This document shows positions 1 to 10,447 of a stretch of 64,000 bases of DNA, piece by piece (position 1 is the first letter of the stretch; each line of letters starts with the position of its first letter). Where the stretch lies: NCBI RefSeq assembly GCF_000150955.2, contig NC_011689.1, forward strand, positions 598,218-662,217, given 5' to 3'. Position numbers and translations under genes: made by a program. The notes below the pieces were generated by a model that saw nothing but the letters and a program-made list of their open reading frames with translations, did not search any database and was not told the origin of the DNA. The stretch comes from Phaeodactylum tricornutum CCAP 1055/1. Taxonomy: Eukaryota; Bacillariophyta; Bacillariophyceae; Surirellales; Neidiaceae.

Positions 1-1466
1 GAGTCGTCTTTTCATGGTGGAAAGCATCTCCTTGTGAGGGTGCTCACCTTGCCTTTTACTCAGGTGAGTCCTTTCTGATGTGGTTTCGACATTCACGACC
101 AAGGTTTTGTCCTCGGGGACCACTGTACGGCTTCTAGCTTGGCGCGATTTTGCTATTTTGGGTGCGTCGATATCTCCGGATAAGAAACGAACGTTGCTGG
201 GAACGGCATTGAAGCATATGGAGGCTTCTCTCCCCAGGAAACCCCAGTCGAAACACCGTCCCTTCTTAAAGGTTTGCTGAACGCATTTCCCCCAAAGAGA
301 ATTGACAAAGCGATCCTCATCAAATCGATTCCTCTTGAAGAGCGAATTACCTTTGTTGTTAGACGTTCTAAAGATTTGACAAACAAACGCAAGATACATT
401 GGCAACTCACGTATCAACTTACCGCTTGCATTTTGGCGACAAAGTTGGCGGTCTTATCGGCAATTACGTACAGATTTTGAGCATCCAGAAACCCTTCTCT
501 GGCACGAACGACGGCATGGTGAAAGTAATGATTGTTTCGATACTGCTTGTGCGACAGAAAGTGCAGAGTGGGTTCGTCAGGACTGCGACAATCACCTTCC
601 ACATCTGCGTACAAACGACGTTGCCGGACACGCAAGGCCAGGTATTTGTCCCGTGTCAACTTGTCGTGATGGAATTCGGGCGGAGGCAGGCCGTTGATGT
701 TTTTCGGTGATTGCGCTGATTGTTGAAAATGGAAAAACGCTCGTGGCCGATTGTACGATTCGGTGATGGGAGCGTCCAGCTGACCACAAAACTTATCCAG
801 GGATACGTTCAGATTCATGGTGTCTTGGCGCTCCGCATCATCAAGCTGCTCAATAGAGCAAGTCACCTTCTTCAACGGATGGCGTTCCGTCGTCGGATTT
901 ACCAGTGGATGTCCCTCTCTCACTTGGTACGTATCAGGGCGCGGGAGCGGGCCGTAACTGGTGTCGTCAAGATCGAGTGCGGACGTTTCGTGAGACACCA
1001 ACTCAGCATGCCTGCCTCGAGACTGTGTGCTGCCTTTTTTCTGGCGGATGGTAACGGGTTGGCAATCTTCAGACTCATCCTTTTCGTCCAAGCAAGCGGA
1101 AGATTCGTGAAAGTGTAGACGTCTTCTTTTCTTACGGTTGCTTTCGTCCGTATTGCTATAAACCAGCGATGATGGGCTCGGGGTTCTGCTCCGTCGTCGA
1201 TGCCGTTGACGCTTGTGGTAGCCTTCGTCTTCGTTGCGTGCTTCTTCCTGGAAATTCGGATCTCCATCTTCCTGCAGGGGCAAGCGACGAAGCTGCCGTC
1301 GAATTGCCGTTGGAGGCGATGGCGATACCAGCACTGTGTTGTTTAAACGAGGAGACGAGTCGGATACACAGCATGGTTCGAATCGTTGATGTTCCGTGAG
1401 ACCGTGTCGAGCGTGATATCGCTGCGAAGCAGGCGACATTCGCCCGTTGGATTCGTCGTCGTTCAT
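1..1466 (-). CDS. Hypothetical basic, low-complexity protein (5' part; runs off the left edge)
   Basis: I do not recognise the family. The first ATG is at 1466 (MNDDESNGRM); the frame is open further upstream but without an ATG. The protein is hydrophilic, with two basic clusters that look like nuclear localisation signals (KRQRHRRRSR and NRKKRRRLHF) and an SR-like RSRTPSPSS stretch, so a nuclear or RNA-related role is a guess. Read straight through, the frame stops at 414. A better model splices GTACGT at 471 to TTTAG at 368 (104 nt, phase 2), which joins exon 1 (1466-472) to a frame that stays open from 367 to base 1, about 122 codons. A second donor (GTAAGT at 422) would be out of phase with that frame. 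The 3' end lies outside the window. The gene is real-looking; function unknown. Confidence 0.6.
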
Positions 1467-1930
1467 GTTTCGCGTGCGCGACTGCCAGACACTGTGCAAA
1501 AGGCGAACGACGAATCGGTGCGGGCCGATTGAAACTATCTCGAAGTAGCGCAGTGCCGAAACGTGCAAAACCTATCGCGGCTTTATCGACCAGGTAGGTC
1601 GGAGGGGAGAGGAAGAGTATACGTAAGTATATATACTGGCTTTGCTCTCTTCGTCGGTGTAAGGAGGTCCTTTCGGGTCAACAGAGGCACTGTCAGTCAC
1701 GATGGAACGCATCCCAACGTGCCGTGCTCTACAGTTAGTACTACCATGGTATTTCCGAACTCCCTTGACCTGTGAAATCGAGGCGTTCGATTCGTGAACG
1801 AATTGAAAGTTGAATGTGCAAGTAATTTGATCCAATTTAAATATTTTGTACAGTACACGACTGACAGTGTCAAGACAGTAAACGCTTACAGAAAAATTTG
1901 ATCAAATCCAAAACACCAAAATTTGGTTTG
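1467..1930. other. Intergenic, 464 bp
   Basis: This separates the 3' end of the TRAPPC8-like gene from the start of the leftmost gene, both on the minus strand. The half next to TRAPPC8 (about 1790-1930) is A/T-rich. I see no convincing ORF or RNA gene; it presumably holds the promoter of the leftmost gene. Confidence 0.5.
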
Positions 1931-4900
1931 CTACTGTCCGATGCCTATGCCTGTAACGTGAACAATCCATTGCGACGATAAAAGGTAGGGAACCGAAACA
2001 TCGTTCGACTTTACAATCAATCGAATACGCTGCAAGTTGTGAACGCCAGTCGACGAAATCAGAGCTTGCAGAGATACAGATACTCTTTCGCCTTTGGTGA
2101 GACAGTATTTGAACATCTGGAGACCAGTAAAATCAATATCCGTCGTTGCCAGCAGATTAAATTCGAAGTCAATGGTCCCATCCGTGGCCGTGTTTTCCAT
2201 CATTATTTCAACCGGAATAGAGGCAGGACCGTTCGAAAAGTCGTTCAAAATGTGCGAAGGGTACTCAGCGGTAACTGTAATAGGACACAGTTTCGTAGTC
2301 AATGTTTGTCTTACAGCGAGCTGGCGAATGTTGTGTTGTCCACAGACAAGTCCATCTTCGCTTGTCCAAGAGCAAAGCAAATGGACCATCTGATCGCTTT
2401 TGTCCAAAGAGAAAAGGCGAGCGATTGACGCAGGGTGTTCCCTTTTGTCTTCCAACTTTTCAGCGAAGGACTCTGCCCCATAGTCTGACAGTGCCCCTGT
2501 GTTCGCCCGGCGAATTTGCGCAATCGAGCGTGGATGCAGGTCTTCGCGGTCCTGTACAACGGATGCGCGAGCAACATCCTTTTGGTGTGACCTCCAGGTC
2601 TCTTCAAATGCTTCGAAAGTTCTTTCCAGGCATAAAAAGTCAAGCGACGATGAGGAGGTAGTGGCATCAGTTAAGGTTGACCGTGAGTCTTGATCTGACC
2701 CAGCGCTTAATAAATATTCGCTCAAAAGGCAAGTCTTGCTGACCTGGCTTGAAGCCATAATCCGGTAGTGAAGTGAAATTCGTTCTTGCCAATCCAACAC
2801 AGGTTCAGAGTTTTCATCGCCTTCTTTCGTCAACTGACCATGAATTGGTTCCAATCGATAGAGCGGACTGGCTAGGGTAAGCTTTTTCAAACGAATGGTG
2901 AGTTTGTCAGGACGGTCGCTGCGGTTGTTTGTCAGCTCGACTGATAATATACTTTCACCTGGAGTCAAATGGGAAGGGGCGACTTTCGCCGCCAGAGTAA
3001 GCGACGGATATACTGGAACCTCAAACATCTTTCGTAGCCATCGATGTTTCGTAGTCGTAGATCCGTCCTCGTCAGCAAGCATGTAACGGAACAATACGTA
3101 AAATTCTTGTCTTCCTGCACCTGACGTTCGAATGTCAATTGGCACTTCTATTATCTCCCCTGGTTGAATCTGCCCTTCGCAATTCAATTCATCTCCTCGA
3201 ATCGGTAGTTCCATTAATGTGCCAGTCGGCCCGACACACAGCGACTTCAGCTCGTCTCCGGAATCTACTTGCCGCCTTGCCCCAAGATTTATGCTCACCC
3301 ACGGCATATTCGTCTTCATAAAGACGCTAGATGCGGCGGCTGTTCCGACGTTAGAAAGTCGAAGATTCCATCGGCTGATCTGTCCTTGCAAAGCAGGAGC
3401 ACCAGAAGATGACAAAGTGCTTATCAATTCCGCCCTCAAGCATGGCATGCCGCCTTCAATTCTAGCTTTGAGAAGCAGAGACTCGGCTCGAATTCGATTT
3501 ACACGATTTTGTCGAGTGTTCTGAAGCAGAGGTCCCTTTAAAATGAAATGATGGAAAATCCACACCTCATCAAACAGCCGGCATCGTATACCAATAATTT
3601 CTAAACTCCCCCGTACCAGCGGGCAAATGCGTGCGGCAACTGTCAATTTCGCCCCAGCCTCAAGAGTCAGACTTGTTTTGGTAACCACAAAGAACGGCTC
3701 AACTTCCTCGGCCGATTTCCAGCGCTGTTTCTCAGTGCTTCGTCCATTTAAAGACATTCGGCAAAAATCTGCAACGTTATACTCTATCGCGGTTTTATTG
3801 AACGACCAGCGCTGTTTCTCGTTGGAGGAAACCAAAGGGGTAATTTTGATAGCATCCTCGCTGGTGCAAACACGATTTCCATCTTCATCAGTCATGCGAG
3901 CCACAAGTTGCAAATCGTTCAAGTCTATTGGAATGCCCAAAGGGTTTGTCATTTCAAACTCAACCGTGATGGGCTCTTTCAGAGCCCGGGTGGGGGATTC
4001 TTCCGTGTGTGAGTGGGATCGCTTCGACCGTTCCTTCATAGTCAGATTCGCCTTTTCCTTGTCTATTTGAGCAATCACCGCCCGAACATCAGCATCGTGA
4101 ATCTTGGCCACCCTTTTGGAAACCATCTCGTCGCTTTCTTTGGATTTGGAAATATCTACGGCTCGTAATTCGGCCGTGGCGCTCAGCGCCAGTTCGGCCC
4201 ATACTTCTTCCGAACCTCGGCGCACTTGCCCAAATATCGACAAAGGGTCGTCATGCATCTCTGATGCTTCTTCAGTAATGAGTTTGACGGTTGTATCGTC
4301 AACGAGAGGGAGATCAATATTAGGAAGTTCCAAAACACGAGAAGCACTCTTTGTGTAACGAACCACTTGCACAATTCGATCTAGACGGTTCTTGCGTACC
4401 GCGTCCAGCTCGGCGCCGGAAAATTTCGATGAGGCGGCCATCCGGTCCGCTCCCACCAAGGCCTTTTTAGTATGCTCACTGCATATTTCCAAAAGATGAT
4501 TAATGTATTTTTGCTGTGATTTGACGGAGACTCGTCCTCCACCCGTAGAGCCGACTATCTTAGCGTACAACTGTAACGATAGTGCCATTCTTCCCATCGA
4601 AAACAGTTGCGCTGCCAACGCCGAACGTAAATGGCTATGCAACTCTTCCCACCTTCCGTCTCGGTAAATGTACAAAGCGGATACGAAACAACGGAAAGCA
4701 TGATGATCTTGCTGCGCAGCTCGGAACATGTGTCCACTCATAAGCATGTGAAAAGCGTACTTGCGAAAAAGGCGAGCATGAAAGTAATGAGCCGACGACT
4801 GTTCAAGCAAAACGGCCGCACCAAGCGCAGTCTCCGATGACGAGGCTGACGCCAGCAAGTCAGCAACCTCCAAATGTCGTCCCGTACAGACATGCCGTGT

Positions 4901-7063
4901 CGCAGTCAGCACTAAGCACAACCGTGTCGCCAGCCGAGTCGATGGTGTCGCCATCGTAGGCCGTCCGGGCTTTTCACCCCAGGCCATTGATCGTTCTTCT
5001 TGTCCCGCCCGACTGTACCCCAACAAAGCATTTTCCGCATGTGAAAATATCTCCCTCGCCCGTGTGTATGGGTCCATATAGTATAGGCAAAGAGCCATCA
5101 TTTCCTGTATACTAGCGTAATGGACATGTGCCTTGTCTTGTTTGAAATCGTCCTTGATCAGCCGGTACGTCGACAGCGCAGCCTCGTAGTCTTTCATGAG
5201 AAACAGCGTATCTGCCAAGAGTCGAGATTGACTTTCCACAGTGTCGTATCGGTATGCTACAGTAGACGCGACTTGCACACTTTTGGTCACCGCTGCTTCT
5301 TCGTCCGCCTTGCCACTCCGCCAAAAGCTCTTCAGTACGTTGCGTACACCTTTCTTGCGGTCGCTGACAATTCCATTAAGGGTAGCAATTCTTCGCTCCA
5401 ATGCAGGTAACAAGCTACTCGTCAGGAGATTTGCGAGATAATATCTCAGGGCTACCCTATCTGAAAGTGACAGGCAATTGCCTCGTCGGCCTCGACCATT
5501 CCAAACATCTGACGTTTCTTCTCTCGCGAGTTGATCCGCTGTCTCCATCGGGATACTATTGACGCGAACCACGGACGCGCCCGGACCAAAAGCCTTTTGC
5601 AAGGAACTGCGTAACTCAGACTCGTCCCAGTTTTGCGGACCATCAACATTGTCGTGTAGTACGAGCACTTCCTGTCGAACACCTGCGGGGTCGTACCGTC
5701 CATCGTGATAACATGACGGCAGATAATGCGACGATTTTAGATTCTGGAGTGTTTCAATCGGATTGGTGACTTCTTGAGTAGAACAAACGTATAAAATAAG
5801 CGGAGGGCAAGCAATTAAATCATGCTCGAGACCGTTGGTTGCTTCATCCAGTGCCTGGCGGTACCGCCATAGCCAGGGAATAGTCAGAGGAGACGTCAAA
5901 CCAAAAGCATCTTTCGTCGCCTGATCCATACTTCGTTGACGGGCTGCAGTGACATCCATAATATCTTTAACATCTTCGTCGTGGTCTTGCTGTAATAGAT
6001 TATCAACCTTGTCTTCCAACAAATTCAACTCTTGCTCCAGATTGCCGTCTTCTGGCGAAAGCTGACAGGCGGCTTGGAGAGCAACCTGAGCATCTTGCAG
6101 AGAGAGCGTCACGTCGAGCGAAGATGCGTGTTGGAATCGAACTTGTAAGTCGTCCCAGTGCAGTGTCAAGGACCGCGTGACGGACCGAAAGGGTGCTAAT
6201 GTTGGTGAAGCGCTCTGAGTCGAAGCGTTTGGTGTACTAGAACCACTTGTTACCGACTGAATAAGCCCATTCAACATGTCTTCCAAACGAAGTTCGTTTT
6301 TCCAAGCCACAATGTTGGCCGTTTCCGTGGTGATAACAACAATTGGAATGTGAGACTGCCTTAGAGCCAAGACGTGCAACGACTTGGACCGAAATGCTGT
6401 CGACGGTAATCTTTCTGGTTCTTTTGGAGTCCGACGGAAGTTGGTCTCGCTCGGATCCGAAGAAGCTTGCTTCACGTCCAGCAATATCGCGGCTTCGTGT
6501 GGCTTGGAGGAGACACGCGAAGGCGACTGCGTGTCCAGTGTTGGTTTGAGTGCGGGCTTTATCGGTTTGCTGTGCATGACTGGAGGTGGAGGCAAGGGCG
6601 CCATTGTTGGTTTGGCCGACTGTCGAGGAGGCGGTGGTGGTGGCGGCAGCGACAGTTGAGCAGAAGTCAGCGTCGCCGCCGAAGGAGCGTCGGCATTCGT
6701 TCCGGGACGCATTGTGGCGAGAGCGGGTGGTCGTGGGGGAGGAGGGGGTAGTGATGCAAGGGTTGGGGTGGTGAAAGAGGACGATGCAGCAATCGAAGGA
6801 ATCCGGTCCTGGGGAAGCTCCTCTGGTTCCTCGCGATCGTACAAATCGTCAAAGTTGACATTTCCCGAAGGTGGAGCACTGGCTAATGTTGGTATTTCGG
6901 CCAGACTCTGATGTGGGGGAAACGGAACCCCACTCCGAGGCGGAGACTTTGGTTGAGATGTCTTGCTCTGCCGAGTCTCTGGCATTCGAAATGGCAAGGA
7001 ATTCTTCGTCGTCTGCTGCTGTTGCGAACGACCCGACGACTGGTCTGTCTTGTTCGAGCTCAT
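1931..7063 (-). CDS. TRAPPC8: TRAPP complex subunit TRAPPC8/Trs85-like protein
   Basis: Subunit of the TRAPP III tethering complex that acts as a Rab1/Ypt1 exchange factor in ER-Golgi and autophagy traffic. The 1710-residue frame has a Pro/Gln-rich N-terminal third. The family core follows: 'LRYYLANLLTSSLLPALERR' with 'LNGIVSDRKKGVRN', then 'VESQSRLLADTLFLMKDYE' and 'ALSTYRLIKDDF' with 'IQEMMALCLYYMD'. These match the Trs85 domain of TRAPPC8 (ESQ.R.LAD..FML.DYE.AL..YRLI). The C-terminal half is beta-rich, as expected for the family's Ig-like trafficking domains. An in-frame ATG also exists at 7270, but the extra 69 residues look like translated leader sequence, so I chose the ATG at 7063, before the Ser/Gln-rich start. 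No intron is needed. Proline runs (PPPPPP) around residues 100-150 are unusual for the family. Family assignment is confident; the N-terminus is less so. Confidence 0.85.
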   Translation of the reverse strand: MSSNKTDQSSGRSQQQQTTKNSLPFRMPETRQSKTSQPKSPPRSGVPFPPHQSLAEIPTLASAPPSGNVNFDDLYDREEPEELPQDRIPSIAASSSFTTPTLASLPPPPPRPPALATMRPGTNADAPSAATLTSAQLSLPPPPPPPRQSAKPTMAPLPPPPVMHSKPIKPALKPTLDTQSPSRVSSKPHEAAILLDVKQASSDPSETNFRRTPKEPERLPSTAFRSKSLHVLALRQSHIPIVVITTETANIVAWKNELRLEDMLNGLIQSVTSGSSTPNASTQSASPTLAPFRSVTRSLTLHWDDLQVRFQHASSLDVTLSLQDAQVALQAACQLSPEDGNLEQELNLLEDKVDNLLQQDHDEDVKDIMDVTAARQRSMDQATKDAFGLTSPLTIPWLWRYRQALDEATNGLEHDLIACPPLILYVCSTQEVTNPIETLQNLKSSHYLPSCYHDGRYDPAGVRQEVLVLHDNVDGPQNWDESELRSSLQKAFGPGASVVRVNSIPMETADQLAREETSDVWNGRGRRGNCLSLSDRVALRYYLANLLTSSLLPALERRIATLNGIVSDRKKGVRNVLKSFWRSGKADEEAAVTKSVQVASTVAYRYDTVESQSRLLADTLFLMKDYEAALSTYRLIKDDFKQDKAHVHYASIQEMMALCLYYMDPYTRAREIFSHAENALLGYSRAGQEERSMAWGEKPGRPTMATPSTRLATRLCLVLTATRHVCTGRHLEVADLLASASSSETALGAAVLLEQSSAHYFHARLFRKYAFHMLMSGHMFRAAQQDHHAFRCFVSALYIYRDGRWEELHSHLRSALAAQLFSMGRMALSLQLYAKIVGSTGGGRVSVKSQQKYINHLLEICSEHTKKALVGADRMAASSKFSGAELDAVRKNRLDRIVQVVRYTKSASRVLELPNIDLPLVDDTTVKLITEEASEMHDDPLSIFGQVRRGSEEVWAELALSATAELRAVDISKSKESDEMVSKRVAKIHDADVRAVIAQIDKEKANLTMKERSKRSHSHTEESPTRALKEPITVEFEMTNPLGIPIDLNDLQLVARMTDEDGNRVCTSEDAIKITPLVSSNEKQRWSFNKTAIEYNVADFCRMSLNGRSTEKQRWKSAEEVEPFFVVTKTSLTLEAGAKLTVAARICPLVRGSLEIIGIRCRLFDEVWIFHHFILKGPLLQNTRQNRVNRIRAESLLLKARIEGGMPCLRAELISTLSSSGAPALQGQISRWNLRLSNVGTAAASSVFMKTNMPWVSINLGARRQVDSGDELKSLCVGPTGTLMELPIRGDELNCEGQIQPGEIIEVPIDIRTSGAGRQEFYVLFRYMLADEDGSTTTKHRWLRKMFEVPVYPSLTLAAKVAPSHLTPGESILSVELTNNRSDRPDKLTIRLKKLTLASPLYRLEPIHGQLTKEGDENSEPVLDWQERISLHYRIMASSQVSKTCLLSEYLLSAGSDQDSRSTLTDATTSSSSLDFLCLERTFEAFEETWRSHQKDVARASVVQDREDLHPRSIAQIRRANTGALSDYGAESFAEKLEDKREHPASIARLFSLDKSDQMVHLLCSWTSEDGLVCGQHNIRQLAVRQTLTTKLCPITVTAEYPSHILNDFSNGPASIPVEIMMENTATDGTIDFEFNLLATTDIDFTGLQMFKYCLTKGERVSVSLQALISSTGVHNLQRIRLIVKSNDVSVPYLLSSQWIVHVTGIGIGQ

Positions 7064-7661
7064 TCCTCGATCCGTCTCTCTATTCTGAATTAATCCTAAA
7101 GAGCGATACAGACGGAAAAAGACGAGACCTTTACCAGCGTTTGATCTCCAACAACCGAAACGGGATAACCTTGGAGTATGCCTATCTATTTTGCCTTTAG
7201 CTCTGCCGTTCCGAGTCGGTTCACCATTGCCGAGCGACCCACAAATATTTCGAGACATAGGCTGGCGCATGTACTAACTAACTACACCTGGGATATCGAA
7301 GATCCCAACAAAAGCTCGGCGACCCAAAAGAAATAGATTTGAATGATGCCTCACAGTCAATAATGATGCCCACGCGCCCCTTGCGGTTTTTTTCTACATC
7401 GCGCTCACCGTCAGTCAGCAGCCTTGAGCCCCATACGAGACGTTTCGAGCCTGCCATACACATCCCATACGGTTTACTGTCACAGAGTATATGATCATGA
7501 TCTCTGTAACACTGAAAGCTCTATTTTGTTGACGTTTACAATTAATGATGACGTGAAATGCTGCTCCTCCCAGGAACTCTCTGCTTTTGTTTGCATATCT
7601 CTTCTCCTGGAGGCTTCCCATTCATTTCGGATTCTGGTTAGTTCCAGGACCCAGCTACTAA
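7064..7661. other. Intergenic, about 600 bp
   Basis: Lies between the TRAPPC8-like start and the stop codon of the tyrosinase-like gene (both minus strand). If TRAPPC8 starts at the alternative ATG at 7270, the gap shrinks to 391 bp. I see no ORF with an ATG and plausible coding character, no tRNA and no repeat. Confidence 0.4.
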
Positions 7662-9317
7662 CTAGTCCACAACGAGTAGCACCAAGCAGCTGACCAACCC
7701 AATGCCAAAGTACGGTTGAGGTGCTCTTAGGGCGGTACTAGTCTGGTCATCATCCTCGTCGTCGCCTGCAAACTGGTCCCTGTTCTCAGAGGGCGCAGCC
7801 ACAGGAGTCGAAGACGTGGGCAATTCCTCATTCGTAACGGACTCTGTTTCGGGAAGGAAAAAGGCGCAACGCGCTCTAATAATCGCGTTGCCATTCAACA
7901 CATCAACCAAGTACTCGCCCGGATCCTCTGTGTATACAGAGAGACTTGTCTCATCCTGCGTGACACAGGTGAAGTAAGACATGTATTGGGCAACGTATCC
8001 CGGGTGTGTTTCGGCAAACATTTCCTCGAGGCGCTGACGGATCCCAGCCAGCCATTCGCTACGAGCATCGGCATCGTTTGGTGATCCTACCACGGGGGAT
8101 GCCGTTGTCGGCGACGGAGTCGGAAAGGCTGTCCAGGATCCCGAGGACGGACATTGAGACGGATCTTGCAGGACATTCCAAATCCGCTCCGTCACGTGAT
8201 CGTAGGTGAAATCAAAGTCCTCTCCCAAGTCACGAATAGACGCCACATCCGAGAAAAGAATTCCAATATCGGCAAAATAGATTCCAATCAAGGGATCTTC
8301 AAGCACATGAAAGTCACCCCTCATAAGATATAGCTCGCTCGTGGCGTTGAGGATGGGGAACAGGACCTTACTGCGACCACTTCGGGAGCAGTTCGATCCG
8401 GCGCCCTCAAACGCCCAGTCTGCAGCAAGACGCGTACCGGAAGCTTGTTCCGATGGATCCAAGTAGCAAGCTTCCCACATGAACAAAGCAAGATCGATAA
8501 AGCTGTGCCACGGCATAAAGAGTGGATCAGTGGGGCTTGAGTATGTGGGCATGAAGCCACCCAACGTGTCGTGAACATCGTCGTGAATGGTTTCCTGGAT
8601 CCGACGTGTGTATTGAACGTAGGACGGACTAGTAACCAGGATATCGAGAACGCTATCGTACGCTGTACTCGCAGGCAGAGTGACCCAGAATAAGTCATCG
8701 CGCACTATGCCAGTAGCGTTGTTGTCATCATGGAGATTGCGAATTGGACGACCGGTAATCAAATCTCCAGTAGCCTCAATGCCGGCATACAGACGGGTCG
8801 CTGCTGCCGCGACAGGACTACCACCAAGGTCTCCTACTATTCTGGAGCAGGTTCGATAGCTGGTGCACAAGCCTCTGGCTTGATCACTAGAATGCTCCAT
8901 CACATTCCAATAAGGGATAGTGAGACAAGCAAACCGTGGTGCCAGCGACCGCAACATGTTTTCGAAAGCTAACAGAAAGGTTCGATGCCACAATGCGAAA
9001 CCACATGTTTCGTGCGATTGTACTAACGCTACAGAGTCCGCATGGTAGCCCAAGAAAGCCTGGTATAATTCTCGATCTATTGCTTCTTCGATCGCCTCGA
9101 TGTAGAGGTCCTGGTCGTCACGAGAGATCAAGTCCCAGTCACGTCGAATCCTTGTCTTTTCCCCGTTTTTACAAAATGCGTTGGCGCCCAATGGTCGCAC
9201 GGTATCGTTGGTTTGTGCACTTTCCTTTCTTGTTGTTGCAGCCATTGTCCTACCAGTCGTCGAATGGCATTCAAGGAAGAGTACGAGAAGCATTGAGCAC
9301 ATGTTTCTCGAAATCAT
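7662..9317 (-). CDS. Tyrosinase-domain copper protein, secreted/membrane-tailed
   Basis: Type-3 copper enzyme family (tyrosinase/catechol oxidase: o-hydroxylation and oxidation of phenols to quinones). The ATG at 9317 gives 551 residues starting with a signal-like MISRNMCSMLLVLFLECHS; another ATG at 9371 would place the hydrophobic stretch inside. The CuA site is visible as a histidine in 'LGYHADS', then 'SHETCGFALWHRTFLLAFE' (H...H-x8-H, the HR..FxxxFE signature). The CuB site is 'IHDDVHDTLGG' (HxxxH) followed by 'DPLFMPWHSFID'. The family usually has HH in DPxFxxHHxxxD; here the first His is Trp while the second, which binds copper in known structures, is kept. There are many cysteines. The extreme C-terminus is hydrophobic (YFGIGLVSCLVLLVVD) and ends right there, as in GPI-anchor signals or a tail anchor. 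The substrate is not predictable. Confidence 0.85.
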   Translation of the reverse strand: MISRNMCSMLLVLFLECHSTTGRTMAATTRKESAQTNDTVRPLGANAFCKNGEKTRIRRDWDLISRDDQDLYIEAIEEAIDRELYQAFLGYHADSVALVQSHETCGFALWHRTFLLAFENMLRSLAPRFACLTIPYWNVMEHSSDQARGLCTSYRTCSRIVGDLGGSPVAAAATRLYAGIEATGDLITGRPIRNLHDDNNATGIVRDDLFWVTLPASTAYDSVLDILVTSPSYVQYTRRIQETIHDDVHDTLGGFMPTYSSPTDPLFMPWHSFIDLALFMWEACYLDPSEQASGTRLAADWAFEGAGSNCSRSGRSKVLFPILNATSELYLMRGDFHVLEDPLIGIYFADIGILFSDVASIRDLGEDFDFTYDHVTERIWNVLQDPSQCPSSGSWTAFPTPSPTTASPVVGSPNDADARSEWLAGIRQRLEEMFAETHPGYVAQYMSYFTCVTQDETSLSVYTEDPGEYLVDVLNGNAIIRARCAFFLPETESVTNEELPTSSTPVAAPSENRDQFAGDDEDDDQTSTALRAPQPYFGIGLVSCLVLLVVD

Positions 9318-9633
9318 TACTTTGAACCAGTAAAAACAACCGGAGCCTCTTTCATGTCTTGAGCTTTTCATTTGCAATCGTTCTATTCCTGGGCTATGCC
9401 AACGGGAGGAGCGCTCTGCTAGCTTCAATTCGCAATCCTCCGCTGTCTGTGCTGTCGACGGAGAGATTCACTACTCTGATGCCCTCTTTTTCTCTGAAAC
9501 TGACAATCAGCAAGATCATCCCACACGCGTCCAGGAAGAAGAACTTGGAACTTGCCAAAAGTATCGGGACGCGTGGAAAGTAATTGCTGTCGTTTGGATG
9601 AGAGAACAGCCCCGGTCCTGAGCACCACCCAAA

Positions 9634-9894
9634 ATGACGAGACTGCGCATACTCAGAGATTGGATAGAAAGCCAATCCGAGTTAGTAGATGCGGTGATCC
9701 TCCAGAGTACATGCAATGTGCTTTTGCGAGCGCGTGCCTATGCAGAAAAGCACACGCCGGAGATGATTGCAGAAGCAGAAGTATCCGACACAACCCAAAT
9801 CTGTCAAAAATTGAGGACACGGGACAACGGATCGACCGTCAGCAGATGGCGAGGGATCAAGGAAAGGCATAAGCACCTTGAAGTTCACCGTTGA
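9634..9894 (+). CDS. Possible small protein of 86 residues
   Basis: A genuine ATG (context AAAATGA) opens 86 codons downstream of, and divergent from, the tyrosinase-like gene. The peptide is charged and looks helical (RILRDWIESQSELVDAV, then AEKHTPEMIAEAE) with a basic C-terminus. I recognise no family and no signal or membrane segment. Length and composition alone do not prove coding; it could be chance. The rest of 9318-10447 shows nothing else I can support and becomes A/T-rich toward 10,000-10,200. Confidence 0.25.
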   Translation: MTRLRILRDWIESQSELVDAVILQSTCNVLLRARAYAEKHTPEMIAEAEVSDTTQICQKLRTRDNGSTVSRWRGIKERHKHLEVHR

Positions 9895-10447
9895 CGTCTC
9901 CTAAGCCATGGCTAGTCTCGTGTGGTCATGGGTTGTTCCCGTCAGATATCTTGTTGATGGATTCGTACTTTCTAGCTAATTGGGTTGTCTCTGAACGATT
10001 TTGCGGTTGACTTCACCTAACATTTAGTATTTATGTTATTCGTAACGTCAATTGATAAATCTTTGACTACGGTGAATATTTTCATTATAAGAGAAGAAGT
10101 ATCAGCCATCGATCCTGACACATAACTAGATTTTAAAGAAAGAAACGGGCGACTAACTCGTTAATAGTTTTCCCAACTTTATCGTAGAAACACAATATGA
10201 GCTTACATAATTGTTGGTCCTGGATAGGATGGTGGGTTCTATAAACAATTACATTACTGAAAACATTGGAATCAGTATCCATCAAGCTTTGAAGCCGCAT
10301 GTCAGCACGTGTCCACGTCCTGCGAAGCTGAGAATCCATAAAAAGATCTCAGAAATGTCATGTCCACTCGGTAGTTTTCGATTTTTTGTGTGGAGCTCCC
10401 TAATCACTTCGTCTCACAAAAAATTGAAGTGAACAAAATTCGAAAAA

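Noticed and set aside
1781-1800. GTTCGATTC-like T-loop considered as a tRNA gene
   Set aside because: No acceptor stem, D-loop or anticodon arm fits around it. I found no convincing tRNA gene anywhere in the window by eye.
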